From Candidatus Saccharimonadota bacterium (lineage in GTDB: Bacteria; Patescibacteriota; Saccharimonadia; Saccharimonadales; Saccharimonadaceae), in assembly GCA_030528355.1 (NCBI GenBank), contig JAUMZA010000002.1:1-43059 (forward strand): a stretch of 43,059 bases of DNA, given 5' to 3'. The position numbers were made by a program, and so were the translations under genes. The first letter of the stretch is position 1; every line of letters starts with the position of its first letter. The notes below the pieces were generated by a model. The model had not been told where the DNA came from. It saw only the letters and a list, made by a program, of their open reading frames with translations, and ran no database searches. Positions 6,989 to 15,461 of this stretch are shown in pieces.

Positions 6989-8920
6989 TTGACGCAAACA
7001 ACGCTGCCCCTTGGCTTGCATAAGGGGTGTGTTTTTGACGCCAGCAGACGAGGGGGCTTCGTGAAACACGCTACTGCACCAAACAAACAAATAACCAAGG
7101 CATACATCCAACTCATTGATGACTACCTGGCAGAACTAGACTGGAAGGTGAAGGAAAACTCCAACATGGACTACAGTCTACAGGGACTAAATAACTATAT
7201 CTCAGCCGAGGTAACTAAAACCTATTGGCTCAACAAGGTATACACACCAGAGCAAGGCGAGGCTCATCGACGAGGCGATATCCACATTCACGACCTCAAC
7301 CTACTGAGTGTCTACTGTGTTGGTTGGGACTTAATGGACCTACTGCAAACCGGCTTTACTGGCGTAAAGGGCAAGGTTGCCTCAAAGCCAGCCAAGCATT
7401 TTCGGGCGATTTTAGGGCAAATTGTCAACTTCTTCTACACCCTCCAAGGCGAGGCTGCTGGGGCACAAGCCTTTTCTAATTTTGACACGCTACTGGCACC
7501 TTTTATTCGAGCAGACAACCTTACGTACACAGAAGTAAAACAAGCACTGCAGGAATTTGTGTTTAACGTAAATGTACCGACTCGAGTTGGCTTTCAGACA
7601 CCATTTACAAACATCACCCTCGACCTAGAATGCCCTTCACACCTAGCAGGCAACCCGGTAATTATTGGCGGGGAAGTACAGGACACAAATTATGGCGACT
7701 ACCAGACCGAGATGAATATGCTCAATAAAGCCCTGCTGGAAGTACTGGCCGAAGGCGATGCCTCGGGGCGAGTCTTTACCTTCCCAATCCCGACCTATAA
7801 TATTACCGCTGATTTTAATTGGGACAATCCTGTCATTGAAACGCTATGGGAAGCCAGTGCCAAGTATGGCATTCCGTACTTTTCGAACTTCGTTAATTCT
7901 GATATGAATCCCGAGGATGCTCGCTCGATGTGCTGCCGCCTGCGGATTGACAATCGCCAGCTAGAGTACCGAGGCGGGGGATTATTTGGCTCCAACCCAA
8001 TGACTGGCTCGGTGGGCGTAGTTACCATCAACCTGCCTCGACTAGCACTCGCCAGCAAGACCGAAGCCGAATTTATGAAGGGTTTGATAGCACGTATGGA
8101 TATGGCCCGTGACACGCTTGAAGCCAAGCGTAGCTTACTTGAGAAATTGACCGATGCAAATCTATACCCGTACACCAAGTTCTATTTGCGTGGTATTAAG
8201 CAGCGTTTTGATGAATATTGGAAAAACCACTTTTCAACTATTGGACTGATTGGCATGAACGAAGCGGCACTGAATCTCTTGGGAGTTGATATTGGCACCG
8301 ACGAAGGCAGGGCATTTGCCGAACGAGTGCTCGATACAATGCGTGAACAGCTCGTGCACTACCAAGAAACAACCGGCAATAATTACAATCTCGAAGCTAC
8401 ACCAGCCGAAGGTACCACATATCGACTAGCTCGCCTTGATAAAGCCGACTTTCCTAATACAGCCCATTTTGCCAATGGAATTGGCAGTGCGGTTGAACAT
8501 CCATTTTACACCAACTCAACCCACTTGCCAGTTAACTATACCGACGACCTATTTGAGCTACTCGATCTGCAAGATGAGCTGCAAACTAAATATACCGGAG
8601 GTACCGTCATTCATTTCTTTTTAGGAGAACGCATGGACGACCCGCAAACGTTAAAGAAGCTAGTCAAAACTATCTGCACCAACTACAAGCTGCCGTACTT
8701 TACCTTTAGTCCAAGCTTTAGTGTCTGTGTCAACCACGGTTATATTGCTGGCGAACACAACACCTGCCCGCAATGCGGCAGCGAAACTGAAATCTACTCA
8801 CGAGTGGTGGGCTTTTTGCGACCAACTTCTCATTGGAATAATGGCAAAAAAGCCGAATTTGCCATGCGTGAACATTATGATAAGGCGGCAAATCATGCCA
8901 GCGTCACTGCCGCTCAATAG
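6989..8920 (+). CDS. nrdD: Anaerobic (class III) ribonucleoside-triphosphate reductase
   Basis: Glycyl-radical enzyme that reduces NTPs to dNTPs without oxygen, 643 aa. Visible blocks are RGDIHIHDLNLLSVYCVGWD (residues about 93-112), VPTRVGFQTPFTNITLDLE, and the MCCRLRIDN region with paired cysteines. The C-terminal zinc site has a CPQCG motif preceded by CVNHG. The radical loop is SRVVGFLRP, where Gly608 (codon 8810-8812) carries the radical. The call uses a TTG start at 6989, because an in-frame stop lies at 6968-6970 and no ATG occurs before codon 60. There is no clear Shine-Dalgarno, so the exact start is uncertain. It is the first gene of the operon with nrdG, a flavin reductase and a Cys protein, under the NrdR boxes. 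Confidence 0.95.
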   Translation: MTQTTLPLGLHKGCVFDASRRGGFVKHATAPNKQITKAYIQLIDDYLAELDWKVKENSNMDYSLQGLNNYISAEVTKTYWLNKVYTPEQGEAHRRGDIHIHDLNLLSVYCVGWDLMDLLQTGFTGVKGKVASKPAKHFRAILGQIVNFFYTLQGEAAGAQAFSNFDTLLAPFIRADNLTYTEVKQALQEFVFNVNVPTRVGFQTPFTNITLDLECPSHLAGNPVIIGGEVQDTNYGDYQTEMNMLNKALLEVLAEGDASGRVFTFPIPTYNITADFNWDNPVIETLWEASAKYGIPYFSNFVNSDMNPEDARSMCCRLRIDNRQLEYRGGGLFGSNPMTGSVGVVTINLPRLALASKTEAEFMKGLIARMDMARDTLEAKRSLLEKLTDANLYPYTKFYLRGIKQRFDEYWKNHFSTIGLIGMNEAALNLLGVDIGTDEGRAFAERVLDTMREQLVHYQETTGNNYNLEATPAEGTTYRLARLDKADFPNTAHFANGIGSAVEHPFYTNSTHLPVNYTDDLFELLDLQDELQTKYTGGTVIHFFLGERMDDPQTLKKLVKTICTNYKLPYFTFSPSFSVCVNHGYIAGEHNTCPQCGSETEIYSRVVGFLRPTSHWNNGKKAEFAMREHYDKAANHASVTAAQ

Positions 8921-9632
8921 TACTGACAGCCCATTGCCAAACGTAGCGATTGGCGGGGTGCAGAAGCTATCGCTGGTTGATTATCCAGGGCATGTTGCCG
9001 CTGCACTGTTTTTGACCGGCTGCAATATGCGGTGCGGCTACTGCCACAATCCAGAACTGGTACTGCCAGAACGGCTTGCACCCAGTATTCCAATTGATGA
9101 AATCCTGCTATTTTTACGCTCACGCATTGGCAAGCTTGATGGCGTAGTGATTTCTGGCGGCGAGCCAACCATACATGATGAACTACCAGGCCTGGTGCGA
9201 CGTATCAAAGCCATGGGTTACCACGTTAAGCTTGATACCAACGGCACTAATCCTGACATGGTGACGGCCATGCTTGATGAGGGTCTGCTTGATTTTATCG
9301 CCATGGATATCAAAGGGCCGCTCGAAAAGTATATTGCTATTGCGGCTCGTCCGATTGACCTCGATGCCATCACTCGCACTATCCGTTTGCTGATTGAGAG
9401 TGGCGTGGCTCACGAGTTTCGCACCACCGTTGTAAAGGGGCAGCTAGAGGTGGCGGACTTTGAGAAGATTGGCACACTGGTGGCAGGGGCGGAGCGATTT
9501 GCCTTACAGCACTTTCGCCCAGGCACCGTACTGAGTCCGCAATTTCAGCACGCCACCACTTTTACTGATGAAGAATTTACCGCCGCCAAGGTAATTATGG
9601 AAAGGTATGTAGCTACATGTATGATTCATTAG
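8895..9632 (+). CDS. nrdG: Anaerobic ribonucleotide reductase activating protein (radical SAM)
   Basis: Radical SAM enzyme that makes the glycyl radical on NrdD, 245 aa. The 4Fe-4S/SAM motif CNMRCGYC gives C43, C47 and C50 from the chosen start. Other family marks are a YPGHVAAALFLTGC lead-in, the GGEP motif (SGGEPTIHDE) and KLDTNGT. The ATG at 8895 is preferred because AAGG (8882-8885) lies 9 nt upstream; an alternative ATG is at 8877. It overlaps the end of nrdD by 26 nt, implying translational coupling. It is longer than E. coli NrdG (about 154 aa) and closer to the radical-SAM NrdG type of about 230 aa. Confidence 0.93.
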   Translation: MPASLPLNSTDSPLPNVAIGGVQKLSLVDYPGHVAAALFLTGCNMRCGYCHNPELVLPERLAPSIPIDEILLFLRSRIGKLDGVVISGGEPTIHDELPGLVRRIKAMGYHVKLDTNGTNPDMVTAMLDEGLLDFIAMDIKGPLEKYIAIAARPIDLDAITRTIRLLIESGVAHEFRTTVVKGQLEVADFEKIGTLVAGAERFALQHFRPGTVLSPQFQHATTFTDEEFTAAKVIMERYVATCMIH

Positions 9633-10279
9633 CAGTCACTATCACCAACGTCCGCCAAGAAAACCCGGATGTCACAACGCTCTACTTTGCTCGCCCGTTT
9701 GAGTTTATCGCCGGCCAGTATATTACTGTTTTTATACCCGGCAGCAGCACACCACAGGGCAAGGCATACAGCTTGTCAAGCAGGCCGCACGAACCGCTTG
9801 CCTCTATCACAGTTAAAGATGTGGGCGGCGAATTTTCACACTTTTTATGCAGCCGAAGCACAGGTGATACAATCCACATCAGCCCAGCCTATGGTAACTT
9901 TAATCCACACACCAACCGACCACTCGTTGGCATTACTGGCGGATGTGGACTGAGTCCAATTTGGAGCATTCTAGCCGACGCTCCGCAAGCCACGTACCTA
10001 TATTTTAGCCATCAATCACCTGAGCATACCATTTTCAGCGAAGAGCTGACTGCTTCACGCATTACAGTAAAGCATTTTAGCACCCGCCAGCAAATAGAGG
10101 AGGGGGGTGGCTGGTATAACGGACGGTTTTCAGTTGCTCGCATTGTCCAAGAAGTGCCGAGCGATGCACATTTTTTAGTATGCGGTAGCGTGACATTTGT
10201 GCGTGACGTGTGGCAGTCGCTTGTCGCCGCAGGCGTAGCCGAAACCGCCATTTCAACGGAGACATTTTTTGAGATATGA
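9617..10279 (+). CDS. FNR-type flavin/NAD(P)H oxidoreductase in the nrdDG operon
   Basis: Ferredoxin-NADP+ reductase-fold protein of 220 aa. The FAD-binding domain carries the KAYSLSS motif (residues 49-55, a variant of RxYS). The pyridine-nucleotide domain carries GGCGLSP (108-114), a later VCGS (near 184-187) and an aromatic-containing C-terminus (TETFFEI). There is no 2Fe-2S ferredoxin domain. It overlaps nrdG by 16 nt and the next gene by 4 nt (ATGA). The likely job, inferred from position, is to pass electrons from NAD(P)H, directly or through a small carrier, to the iron-sulfur cluster of NrdG or to restore reduced NrdD. General flavodoxin-reductase function elsewhere in the cell is the alternative. 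Confidence 0.85.
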   Translation: MYDSLAVTITNVRQENPDVTTLYFARPFEFIAGQYITVFIPGSSTPQGKAYSLSSRPHEPLASITVKDVGGEFSHFLCSRSTGDTIHISPAYGNFNPHTNRPLVGITGGCGLSPIWSILADAPQATYLYFSHQSPEHTIFSEELTASRITVKHFSTRQQIEEGGGWYNGRFSVARIVQEVPSDAHFLVCGSVTFVRDVWQSLVAAGVAETAISTETFFEI

Positions 10280-10692
10280 CACACAACAACGAACAGCCAC
10301 CCAACACAGAGCTACCATCCAATCCAGCCACTTGCACGCAACCGCTTGGGGCAGCCGCCTGCCTACAGTGCGTTGCCGCACCACACTGCCCAATCTTGCA
10401 GCTAAAACGAGCGAGCGAGCAGCAAGTAGCCGCACCAAACAAAACTAGCTACCAAAAAGAATTATTAGCCGATAACGATTCTTTTGTTATTGCTGGCTAC
10501 GAAGAGCGTAATGTACCGCCCAAGCCAGCACCACCGCCAAAACCGCAGCTAATCAAAAAAACTGCTCCTAGGCCAGCTACACCAATCATACCAGCTCGCC
10601 GCAAACTCGAGCGTTCACTGGCTGCACAGTTTTTAGCAAACACCGAAGCATTAGCACTGCAGTCGCTCGCCCAAAAAATGACACGACGCTAA
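10276..10692 (+). CDS. Small Cys-cluster protein, last gene of the nrdDG operon
   Basis: Unrecognised 138-aa protein. Four cysteines near the N-terminus are spaced C20-x8-C29-x2-C32-x5-C38, which could bind zinc or an iron-sulfur cluster. The middle is Pro/Lys-rich (PPKPAPPPKPQ) and probably disordered; the last 35 residues look helical and basic. It starts at an ATGA overlap with the flavin reductase, so it is translated in the same operon. It could be an electron carrier or adaptor for NrdG activation, but the context is the only support. It converges on the next gene with a 4-bp overlap of stop codons. Confidence 0.7.
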   Translation: MTHNNEQPPNTELPSNPATCTQPLGAAACLQCVAAPHCPILQLKRASEQQVAAPNKTSYQKELLADNDSFVIAGYEERNVPPKPAPPPKPQLIKKTAPRPATPIIPARRKLERSLAAQFLANTEALALQSLAQKMTRR

Positions 10693-12212
10693 TATCGCCA
10701 CTGTCGCATATCGCGAGTATAAGCGGTAATAATATGCGGCTGCAGTACAGTTGACACTTTACCCGCTGGCGGAGTAGCTGGCTGTGAGAGTAGTGAAAAT
10801 TGCAAACGAGCGGCCGTTTGATACGATAACCCCGCTGGGAGCGGCTGTGTTGCTATATGCTGCGGCGTACGAGTTGCTAGTACAAATCCCCATTCGCCAA
10901 ATGAAGGTATGTTGACCGAAAAGGGGAGGACTTGGGTGGTTGGCTGTGCCGCTCGCACCGTTGCTACCACGGAACCAAACGCATGCGGAGTAAAGAATGA
11001 TGAAGTCGCCTGTGTGACCATTACACCCTGCGAGGTTATAATATCGGCCACCCGTTGATAAAATTGCCGTGAGTATAATTTCGCCAGTCGTTCATTTGAT
11101 GGATCAACTAAATCAATCAACACCGCATCGTACTTTTGCCTCGTGCGAAACGCAAATACAAAGGCGTCCTCGTTTACAATATTAACCCGAGCATCTTGTA
11201 GTGCATGCCGATTCAGCGTGCTCACTGCCGGGTGAGTACGGGCAAGCTCAGTCACTGCCGGGTCGATATCAACCAATGTAATGTGCGTAACGGTCGGGTA
11301 GCGAAGCACCTCACGAGCCAGCAACCCATCACCGCCGCCCATAATAAGCACCCGTCGTGGTTGCGGCACTGAGGTTAGGGCGGCACCTGCAAGTGTCTCG
11401 TGATACCGAGCCTCATCTAGGCTTGAAAATTGCAAATTATTATTCAAGAATAGCCGGAGATCATCACCATATTTTGTTAGAACGATTTTTTGATACGCCG
11501 ACTGCTGCTGCAAGATAACCGGGTCACGGTACACTTTGCGGTCAATTGCGCGTTCAATATCGTACGCCCATATGCCCAAACAACCTAGTAGCACAGCAAT
11601 TGCAATGCCGCCAGCCAACAAAGGCCGTGAACTTTTTAACTGCAGCAACATTAGTATCGCAACAACACTGTTCAAAAAAGCCACTATATACGCACTTCGC
11701 AATAAACCAAGGTGCGGCAAAAGTAGCAAAGGAAACGCCAGCGAGGCAATCAACGCACCAAAATAATCCAACGCTAATATCTTACCAAGCAGTTCGGCTG
11801 ATGACGGCCGCCCTAATTGCTGAAATAACTTCACTAGCAGCGGTATTTCCATACCTATTAACACCCCGATCACTAAGCTAATGCTGCCAAACGCCACCCA
11901 ATGTAGTTGCGTAAAATTAAACGCCATATAGAGCAACAGCACCGAATTGCCGCCGATGACACCAAGTACTAATTCGTTGATCGCAAAACTTTTCACCGGG
12001 TGCCAGGTGATGCGAGTAGCCAGTAGCGACCCAATCCCCATACCAAACAATGTAATGCCAGTTGCCAAGCTAAAACTTAAAATCGAATCACCCAATAAAT
12101 ACGAAGCGGCCGTGCCTAGTATGAGCTCATAAATCAGGCCGCCAATCGCTACCAGCAGGGCAGCGGCAAACAGTGTCACATAATCCGACTGGTTCGTCTT
12201 GCTTCGTGCCAT
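10689..12212 (-). CDS. Membrane spermidine-synthase-like protein (polyamine aminopropyltransferase family)
   Basis: 507-aa protein with about seven N-terminal membrane segments (residues about 12-215) and a C-terminal class I methyltransferase-fold domain of the spermidine synthase family. Visible marks are VLIMGGGDGLLAREVLRY (nucleotide-binding loop), THITLVDIDPAV and the block DLVDPSNERLAKLYS, typical of membrane PAPT proteins. In the family these enzymes transfer aminopropyl groups from decarboxylated SAM, but no speD gene is nearby, so the substrate is uncertain. It is the last gene of a minus-strand trio with DUF350 (11 nt upstream) and DUF4178 proteins. This grouping recurs in other bacteria and suggests a shared envelope-related role. 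Confidence 0.82.
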   Translation of the reverse strand: MARSKTNQSDYVTLFAAALLVAIGGLIYELILGTAASYLLGDSILSFSLATGITLFGMGIGSLLATRITWHPVKSFAINELVLGVIGGNSVLLLYMAFNFTQLHWVAFGSISLVIGVLIGMEIPLLVKLFQQLGRPSSAELLGKILALDYFGALIASLAFPLLLLPHLGLLRSAYIVAFLNSVVAILMLLQLKSSRPLLAGGIAIAVLLGCLGIWAYDIERAIDRKVYRDPVILQQQSAYQKIVLTKYGDDLRLFLNNNLQFSSLDEARYHETLAGAALTSVPQPRRVLIMGGGDGLLAREVLRYPTVTHITLVDIDPAVTELARTHPAVSTLNRHALQDARVNIVNEDAFVFAFRTRQKYDAVLIDLVDPSNERLAKLYSRQFYQRVADIITSQGVMVTQATSSFFTPHAFGSVVATVRAAQPTTQVLPFSVNIPSFGEWGFVLATRTPQHIATQPLPAGLSYQTAARLQFSLLSQPATPPAGKVSTVLQPHIITAYTRDMRQWRY

Positions 12213-12223
12213 TACCGTATATA

Positions 12224-12457
12224 CTAACTATTAATCGTGCCTGCAATAATAATTGCCAGTGCAATCGCCACACCAGCCAGGGCAATACCGAGGGCAATAT
12301 TATTATCTTTCACCAATTCTTTGCGAACGTCCAACTTGTAGATCATATTCACAATGCTCACAAACGCCATAAACAACACCATGCCTAGCACTGCGTATAA
12401 AATAGTGCCCAGAAATGCCTCCCAGCTTAATCCGTGTAGTAGTTTATCGATATTCAT
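12224..12457 (-). CDS. DUF350 family small membrane protein
   Basis: 77-aa protein with two membrane segments: residues about 14-38 (FLGTILYAVLGMVLFMAFV) and about 53-74 (NIALGIALAGVAIALAIII). This matches half of the four-TM DUF350/YjfL family. The cytosolic loop has KLDVRKELVKDNN, the usual DUF350 linker. Shine-Dalgarno AAAGGAAT precedes the ATG. It sits between the DUF4178 and spermidine-synthase-like genes in one operon. Its molecular role is unknown. Confidence 0.8.
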   Translation of the reverse strand: MNIDKLLHGLSWEAFLGTILYAVLGMVLFMAFVSIVNMIYKLDVRKELVKDNNIALGIALAGVAIALAIIIAGTINS

Positions 12458-12475
12458 ATCTATTCCTTTCGTTTA

Positions 12476-13159
12476 TTATTTACCTAATCCGCCACCGCCT
12501 CCGCCATACACGCTTCGGCCAGAGGCATTTGATGATTCGTTGCGATATTCATCAATTAGCGACCAGCCAACCAGTAGCACCACCAAGGCGATAAAAATCC
12601 ATTCAAACCACGGTAGTGGGGTGATAGTGCGTCCAAATAGTCGCTTTTGCCGTTGCGACGATAGGGTTATCTTTTTATAGGCATCATACTCACGATCGTT
12701 ATACTTTTCAACCGTGACTGTTTGCTTACCTGTGCCGCCTTGGCGAGTCATTTGCAGCGTAGCGTACGCCATTCGTTCACCCTCAAATACCTGATAGGTG
12801 TTTTTACCACGAATTGCTACAATCTCACCTTCGCCAACCTCCTGCACCCGTACGTCGTAAGCTGTACCTGCAGCATCGTTCAGTGTGAGCGTTTGCCCAG
12901 TGCAAAACGACTTTGGGTCGATAGCAGTCGCAAATCGCACTGGCTCATACAGCGAAACCTTCCTCTCGTAATGGTCGTACTCAACCCAACTGTCGTAATG
13001 TTCTAACCCTAGCAGCTCCCACTCTTCCCAGTAGTACCAGCGTTTATCCGCCGCATCCCATTCACGAAACAACAAACAACCTTCCACCCGAAAATTGGTT
13101 TTGACACCCCGCAAAATACCACCAATTTTTAGGCGAGCTTTTGTCTTTCGTAAAAACAT
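12476..13159 (-). CDS. DUF4178 domain protein with C-terminal membrane anchor
   Basis: 227-aa protein. The N-terminal 150 residues match the DUF4178 style: a beta-rich domain with KRWYYWEEWELL (about 39-50) and DSWVEYDHYERKVSLYEP. A single membrane segment lies near residues 183-205 (FEWIFIALVVLLVGWSLI), and the protein ends in a Ser/Gly-rich tail (GGGGGGLGK). The -10 box TAAAAT lies 6 nt before the ATG, so the transcript is probably leaderless. It is the first gene of the DUF4178-DUF350-spermidine-synthase-like operon and is divergent from the ABC transporter. No enzymatic function can be seen. Confidence 0.72.
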   Translation of the reverse strand: MFLRKTKARLKIGGILRGVKTNFRVEGCLLFREWDAADKRWYYWEEWELLGLEHYDSWVEYDHYERKVSLYEPVRFATAIDPKSFCTGQTLTLNDAAGTAYDVRVQEVGEGEIVAIRGKNTYQVFEGERMAYATLQMTRQGGTGKQTVTVEKYNDREYDAYKKITLSSQRQKRLFGRTITPLPWFEWIFIALVVLLVGWSLIDEYRNESSNASGRSVYGGGGGGLGK

Positions 13160-13165
13160 ACCTTC

Positions 13166-13171
13166 ATTTTA
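13166..13171 (-). promoter_or_regulatory. Extended -10 box, leaderless, of the DUF4178 operon
   Basis: TGC-TAAAAT on the minus strand, 6 nt before the ATG at 13159. It shares a 50-bp divergent spacer with the promoter at 13197. Confidence 0.55.
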
Positions 13172-13196
13172 GCACACATTTTTTACAAAGCAGTGC

Positions 13197-13202
13197 TATA
13201 CT
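13197..13202 (+). promoter_or_regulatory. Extended -10 box, leaderless, of the amino-acid ABC operon
   Basis: TGC-TATACT with only AAAAGT before the ATG at 13209 (6 nt). No proper -35 is visible, as expected for an extended -10 promoter. Confidence 0.6.
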
Positions 13203-13208
13203 AAAAGT

Positions 13209-14021
13209 ATGACGAGGGTACAGACACAGCGTCTATTTGGCACAAGCTGGCTGGTTGGCTTACTACTATTTGCCGGGGTGATTAGCTGGATGCTGTTTGA
13301 TATATTGCAGCGAGACGGGGTAACAGGGCAGCGTGAAGATGTGCTTGTTATGGGCACAAACGCCGGCTTTAAGCCATTTGAATACAAACAAAATAATGAA
13401 ATTGTTGGATTTGATATCGACCTTGCCCAGGAGATTGCCAAAGCAGCCGGCAAGACACTTAAGATTGAAGACATGGCCTTTGATGGCCTTCTGCCCGCAC
13501 TCGCTTCGGGGCAGGTAGATATGGTGGTGGCTGGCATGTCAGTTACGCCAAAACGGCAGCAAAATGCACTGTTTTCTGATTCGTACTATTCAGCCGCTCA
13601 GCGTATTATTGTACGCAAAGGTAGCCCTATCACTAATAAATATCAGCTTGATAATCAAAAAATTGGCGTACAGCTTGGCACCACCGGTGACACGTTTGCC
13701 GCTCAGCACCTAAAGGGTGCTCACGTTGCAAAGCTTCCCACCGCACCAAGCGTTTTAACCGAGCTTAACGCCGGTGGAGTTGATGCTGTCATTCTTGATA
13801 ATGCCCCAGCCGAACAATACATCGCCGGCTTTCCAAACCTGACTATTTTACCAGGGGCACTCAGCAACGAACAGTATGCTATTGCGATCAAAAAGGGGAA
13901 TGACGCACTCTTGCAGCAAGTTAACCAAACCATTGCCGATATGAAAAAAGACGGCCGCTACGATGCGTTGATACGTAACTATTTTGGGGCTGCTGCCGAT
14001 AAAACAGGAGCCAACTCATGA
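13209..14021 (+). CDS. Polar amino-acid ABC transporter, substrate-binding protein
   Basis: Extracytoplasmic binding protein of the SBP_bac_3 family, 270 aa. Residues about 12-32 form a hydrophobic signal anchor (SWLVGLLLFAGVISWMLF) with no lipobox Cys, so it is probably membrane-tethered. Family marks are MGTNAGFKPFEYK (45-57), VGFDIDLAQEIAK (64-76), DGLLPALASGQVDMVVAGMSVTP (about 87-110) and GVQLGTTGD. The acidic and aromatic residues fit a polar or basic amino-acid ligand, but specificity cannot be read. It is the first gene of a three-gene operon and overlaps the permease gene by 4 nt (ATGA). Confidence 0.93.
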   Translation: MTRVQTQRLFGTSWLVGLLLFAGVISWMLFDILQRDGVTGQREDVLVMGTNAGFKPFEYKQNNEIVGFDIDLAQEIAKAAGKTLKIEDMAFDGLLPALASGQVDMVVAGMSVTPKRQQNALFSDSYYSAAQRIIVRKGSPITNKYQLDNQKIGVQLGTTGDTFAAQHLKGAHVAKLPTAPSVLTELNAGGVDAVILDNAPAEQYIAGFPNLTILPGALSNEQYAIAIKKGNDALLQQVNQTIADMKKDGRYDALIRNYFGAAADKTGANS

Positions 14022-14728
14022 ATATGTTTGAGGTAATTTTTGGCGATGGCCGCTGGCTCTACCTATGGCACGGGCTTGAAGTTACACTAGTGCTAACAGT
14101 ACTCTCACTCTTGCTTGGCACCGTTATTGGGGTAATTGTCGCCTTGCTACGCACCTCACACGTGCAGCCATTACATCGCCTAAAGGGTGGTCGCTTTCAT
14201 AAACTACACACCTTCAATCCACTCGCTGCCATTGCAAAACTGTACGTAGATATCATTCGTGGTACACCGCTGCTTGTGCAGCTGTTAATTATGTATTATG
14301 TAGTGTTTGGCTCATATACCTTTATGCCAAAACTATTTGTAGCGGCTATTGCGTTTGGCGTAAATGCCGGTGCCTACATTGGCGAGATTATCCGTGGCGG
14401 CATTGAAAGTATCGACAAAGGCCAGATGGAAGCTGCCCGCTCACTAGGGCTAAGTCGTTGGCAGGCCATGCGATTTGTTATCTTGCCGCAAGCCTTCAAA
14501 AACTCACTCCCTGCCTTAATTAGCGAATTTATCGCACTTCTTAAAGAGACATCGGTGGTAGGCTGGATTGGCCTAAACGACATTATGCGCGGGGCTGATA
14601 ATATCCGCTTCGAAACCGCCACCGCCTTCCAGTCGTTATTTGCCGCCGCCCTGATGTACCTTACCCTCACAGCAATATTCACACGGGTGATGGCTCGAGT
14701 TGAAAGGAAACTAAAAGATGATGATTAG
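14018..14728 (+). CDS. Polar amino-acid ABC transporter, permease
   Basis: 236-aa inner-membrane permease of the HisM/GlnP type. Hydrophobic segments lie near residues 17-43, 84-112, 165-185 and 205-228. The EAA loop that docks the ATPase is EAARSLGLSRWQAMRFVILP (about residues 145-164). The start overlaps the binding-protein stop. A single permease subunit suggests a homodimer. The end overlaps the ATPase start. Confidence 0.93.
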   Translation: MNMFEVIFGDGRWLYLWHGLEVTLVLTVLSLLLGTVIGVIVALLRTSHVQPLHRLKGGRFHKLHTFNPLAAIAKLYVDIIRGTPLLVQLLIMYYVVFGSYTFMPKLFVAAIAFGVNAGAYIGEIIRGGIESIDKGQMEAARSLGLSRWQAMRFVILPQAFKNSLPALISEFIALLKETSVVGWIGLNDIMRGADNIRFETATAFQSLFAAALMYLTLTAIFTRVMARVERKLKDDD

Positions 14729-15437
14729 CGTAAAAAACCTCAAAAAATACTTTGGCAGCAACCGTGTTCTGCGTGATATTGATGTTGAGATTACCCAAGG
14801 CGAAGTGGTCGTCGTGGTTGGCTCGAGCGGCTCCGGTAAATCAACGTTTTTACGTTGCCTTAATCTACTAGAAGAGCCGACCGGTGGCAGTATTTATATC
14901 GATGGAGTTGAAATCACCAGCCCAAAAATTGACCTTAACAAGCTTCGCACAGATGTTGGTATGGTCTTTCAATCATTCAATCTTTTTCCGAACTTGAGCG
15001 TCATCGAAAATATCAAGCTTGCACCCAAAAAACTCCTTAAGCTATCCGACCGTGATGCCACCAAACGAGCCAAAAAACTCCTGGCAGATGTTGGCCTTAG
15101 CGATAAAGCACACGCCCTGCCCAAAAGTCTCTCTGGCGGACAGAAACAGCGTGTTGCCATTGCTCGTGCACTTGCTATGAAGCCCAAAATTATGCTGTTT
15201 GACGAACCAACCTCTGCACTCGACCCCGAAATGATCGGCGAAGTGCTAGATGTTATCCGTGAAGTTGCAAACCAAGGCATGACCATGGTAATCGTGACGC
15301 ACGAAATGAAGTTTGCACGTGAGGTCGGTACTCGTATGTTGTTTTTGCATAAGGGGGAGATCATCGAAGACGGCACACCAGCTCAGGTGATGGACCACCC
15401 AACCACCGACCGAGCCAAGCAGTTTTTTGGAGTTTAG
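14718..15437 (+). CDS. Polar amino-acid ABC transporter, ATP-binding protein
   Basis: 239-aa ABC ATPase of the GlnQ/HisP type. Walker A is GSSGSGKS (residues 35-42), the Q-loop is in MVFQSFNLFPNL, the signature is LSGGQKQR, Walker B is IMLFDEPTSALDPE and the switch His is in VTHEMKFA. Two adjacent ATGs (14718 and 14721) are possible starts; GAAAGGAAA lies just upstream. It overlaps the permease gene by 11 nt. It powers import by the neighbouring permease. Confidence 0.95.
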   Translation: MMISVKNLKKYFGSNRVLRDIDVEITQGEVVVVVGSSGSGKSTFLRCLNLLEEPTGGSIYIDGVEITSPKIDLNKLRTDVGMVFQSFNLFPNLSVIENIKLAPKKLLKLSDRDATKRAKKLLADVGLSDKAHALPKSLSGGQKQRVAIARALAMKPKIMLFDEPTSALDPEMIGEVLDVIREVANQGMTMVIVTHEMKFAREVGTRMLFLHKGEIIEDGTPAQVMDHPTTDRAKQFFGV

Positions 15438-15448
15438 CAACAAGCTGT

Positions 15449-15454
15449 TATACT
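15449..15454 (+). promoter_or_regulatory. Extended -10 box, leaderless, of the thioredoxin-rhodanese gene
   Basis: TGT-TATACT followed by 7 nt (AAATTAT) and the ATG at 15462. Confidence 0.55.
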
Positions 15455-15461
15455 AAATTAT

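Noticed and set aside
11796-11850. Second hammerhead-like CTGATGA followed by GAAA
   Set aside because: No complementary stem II or stem III flanks; it lies in the coding region of the membrane spermidine-synthase-like gene.
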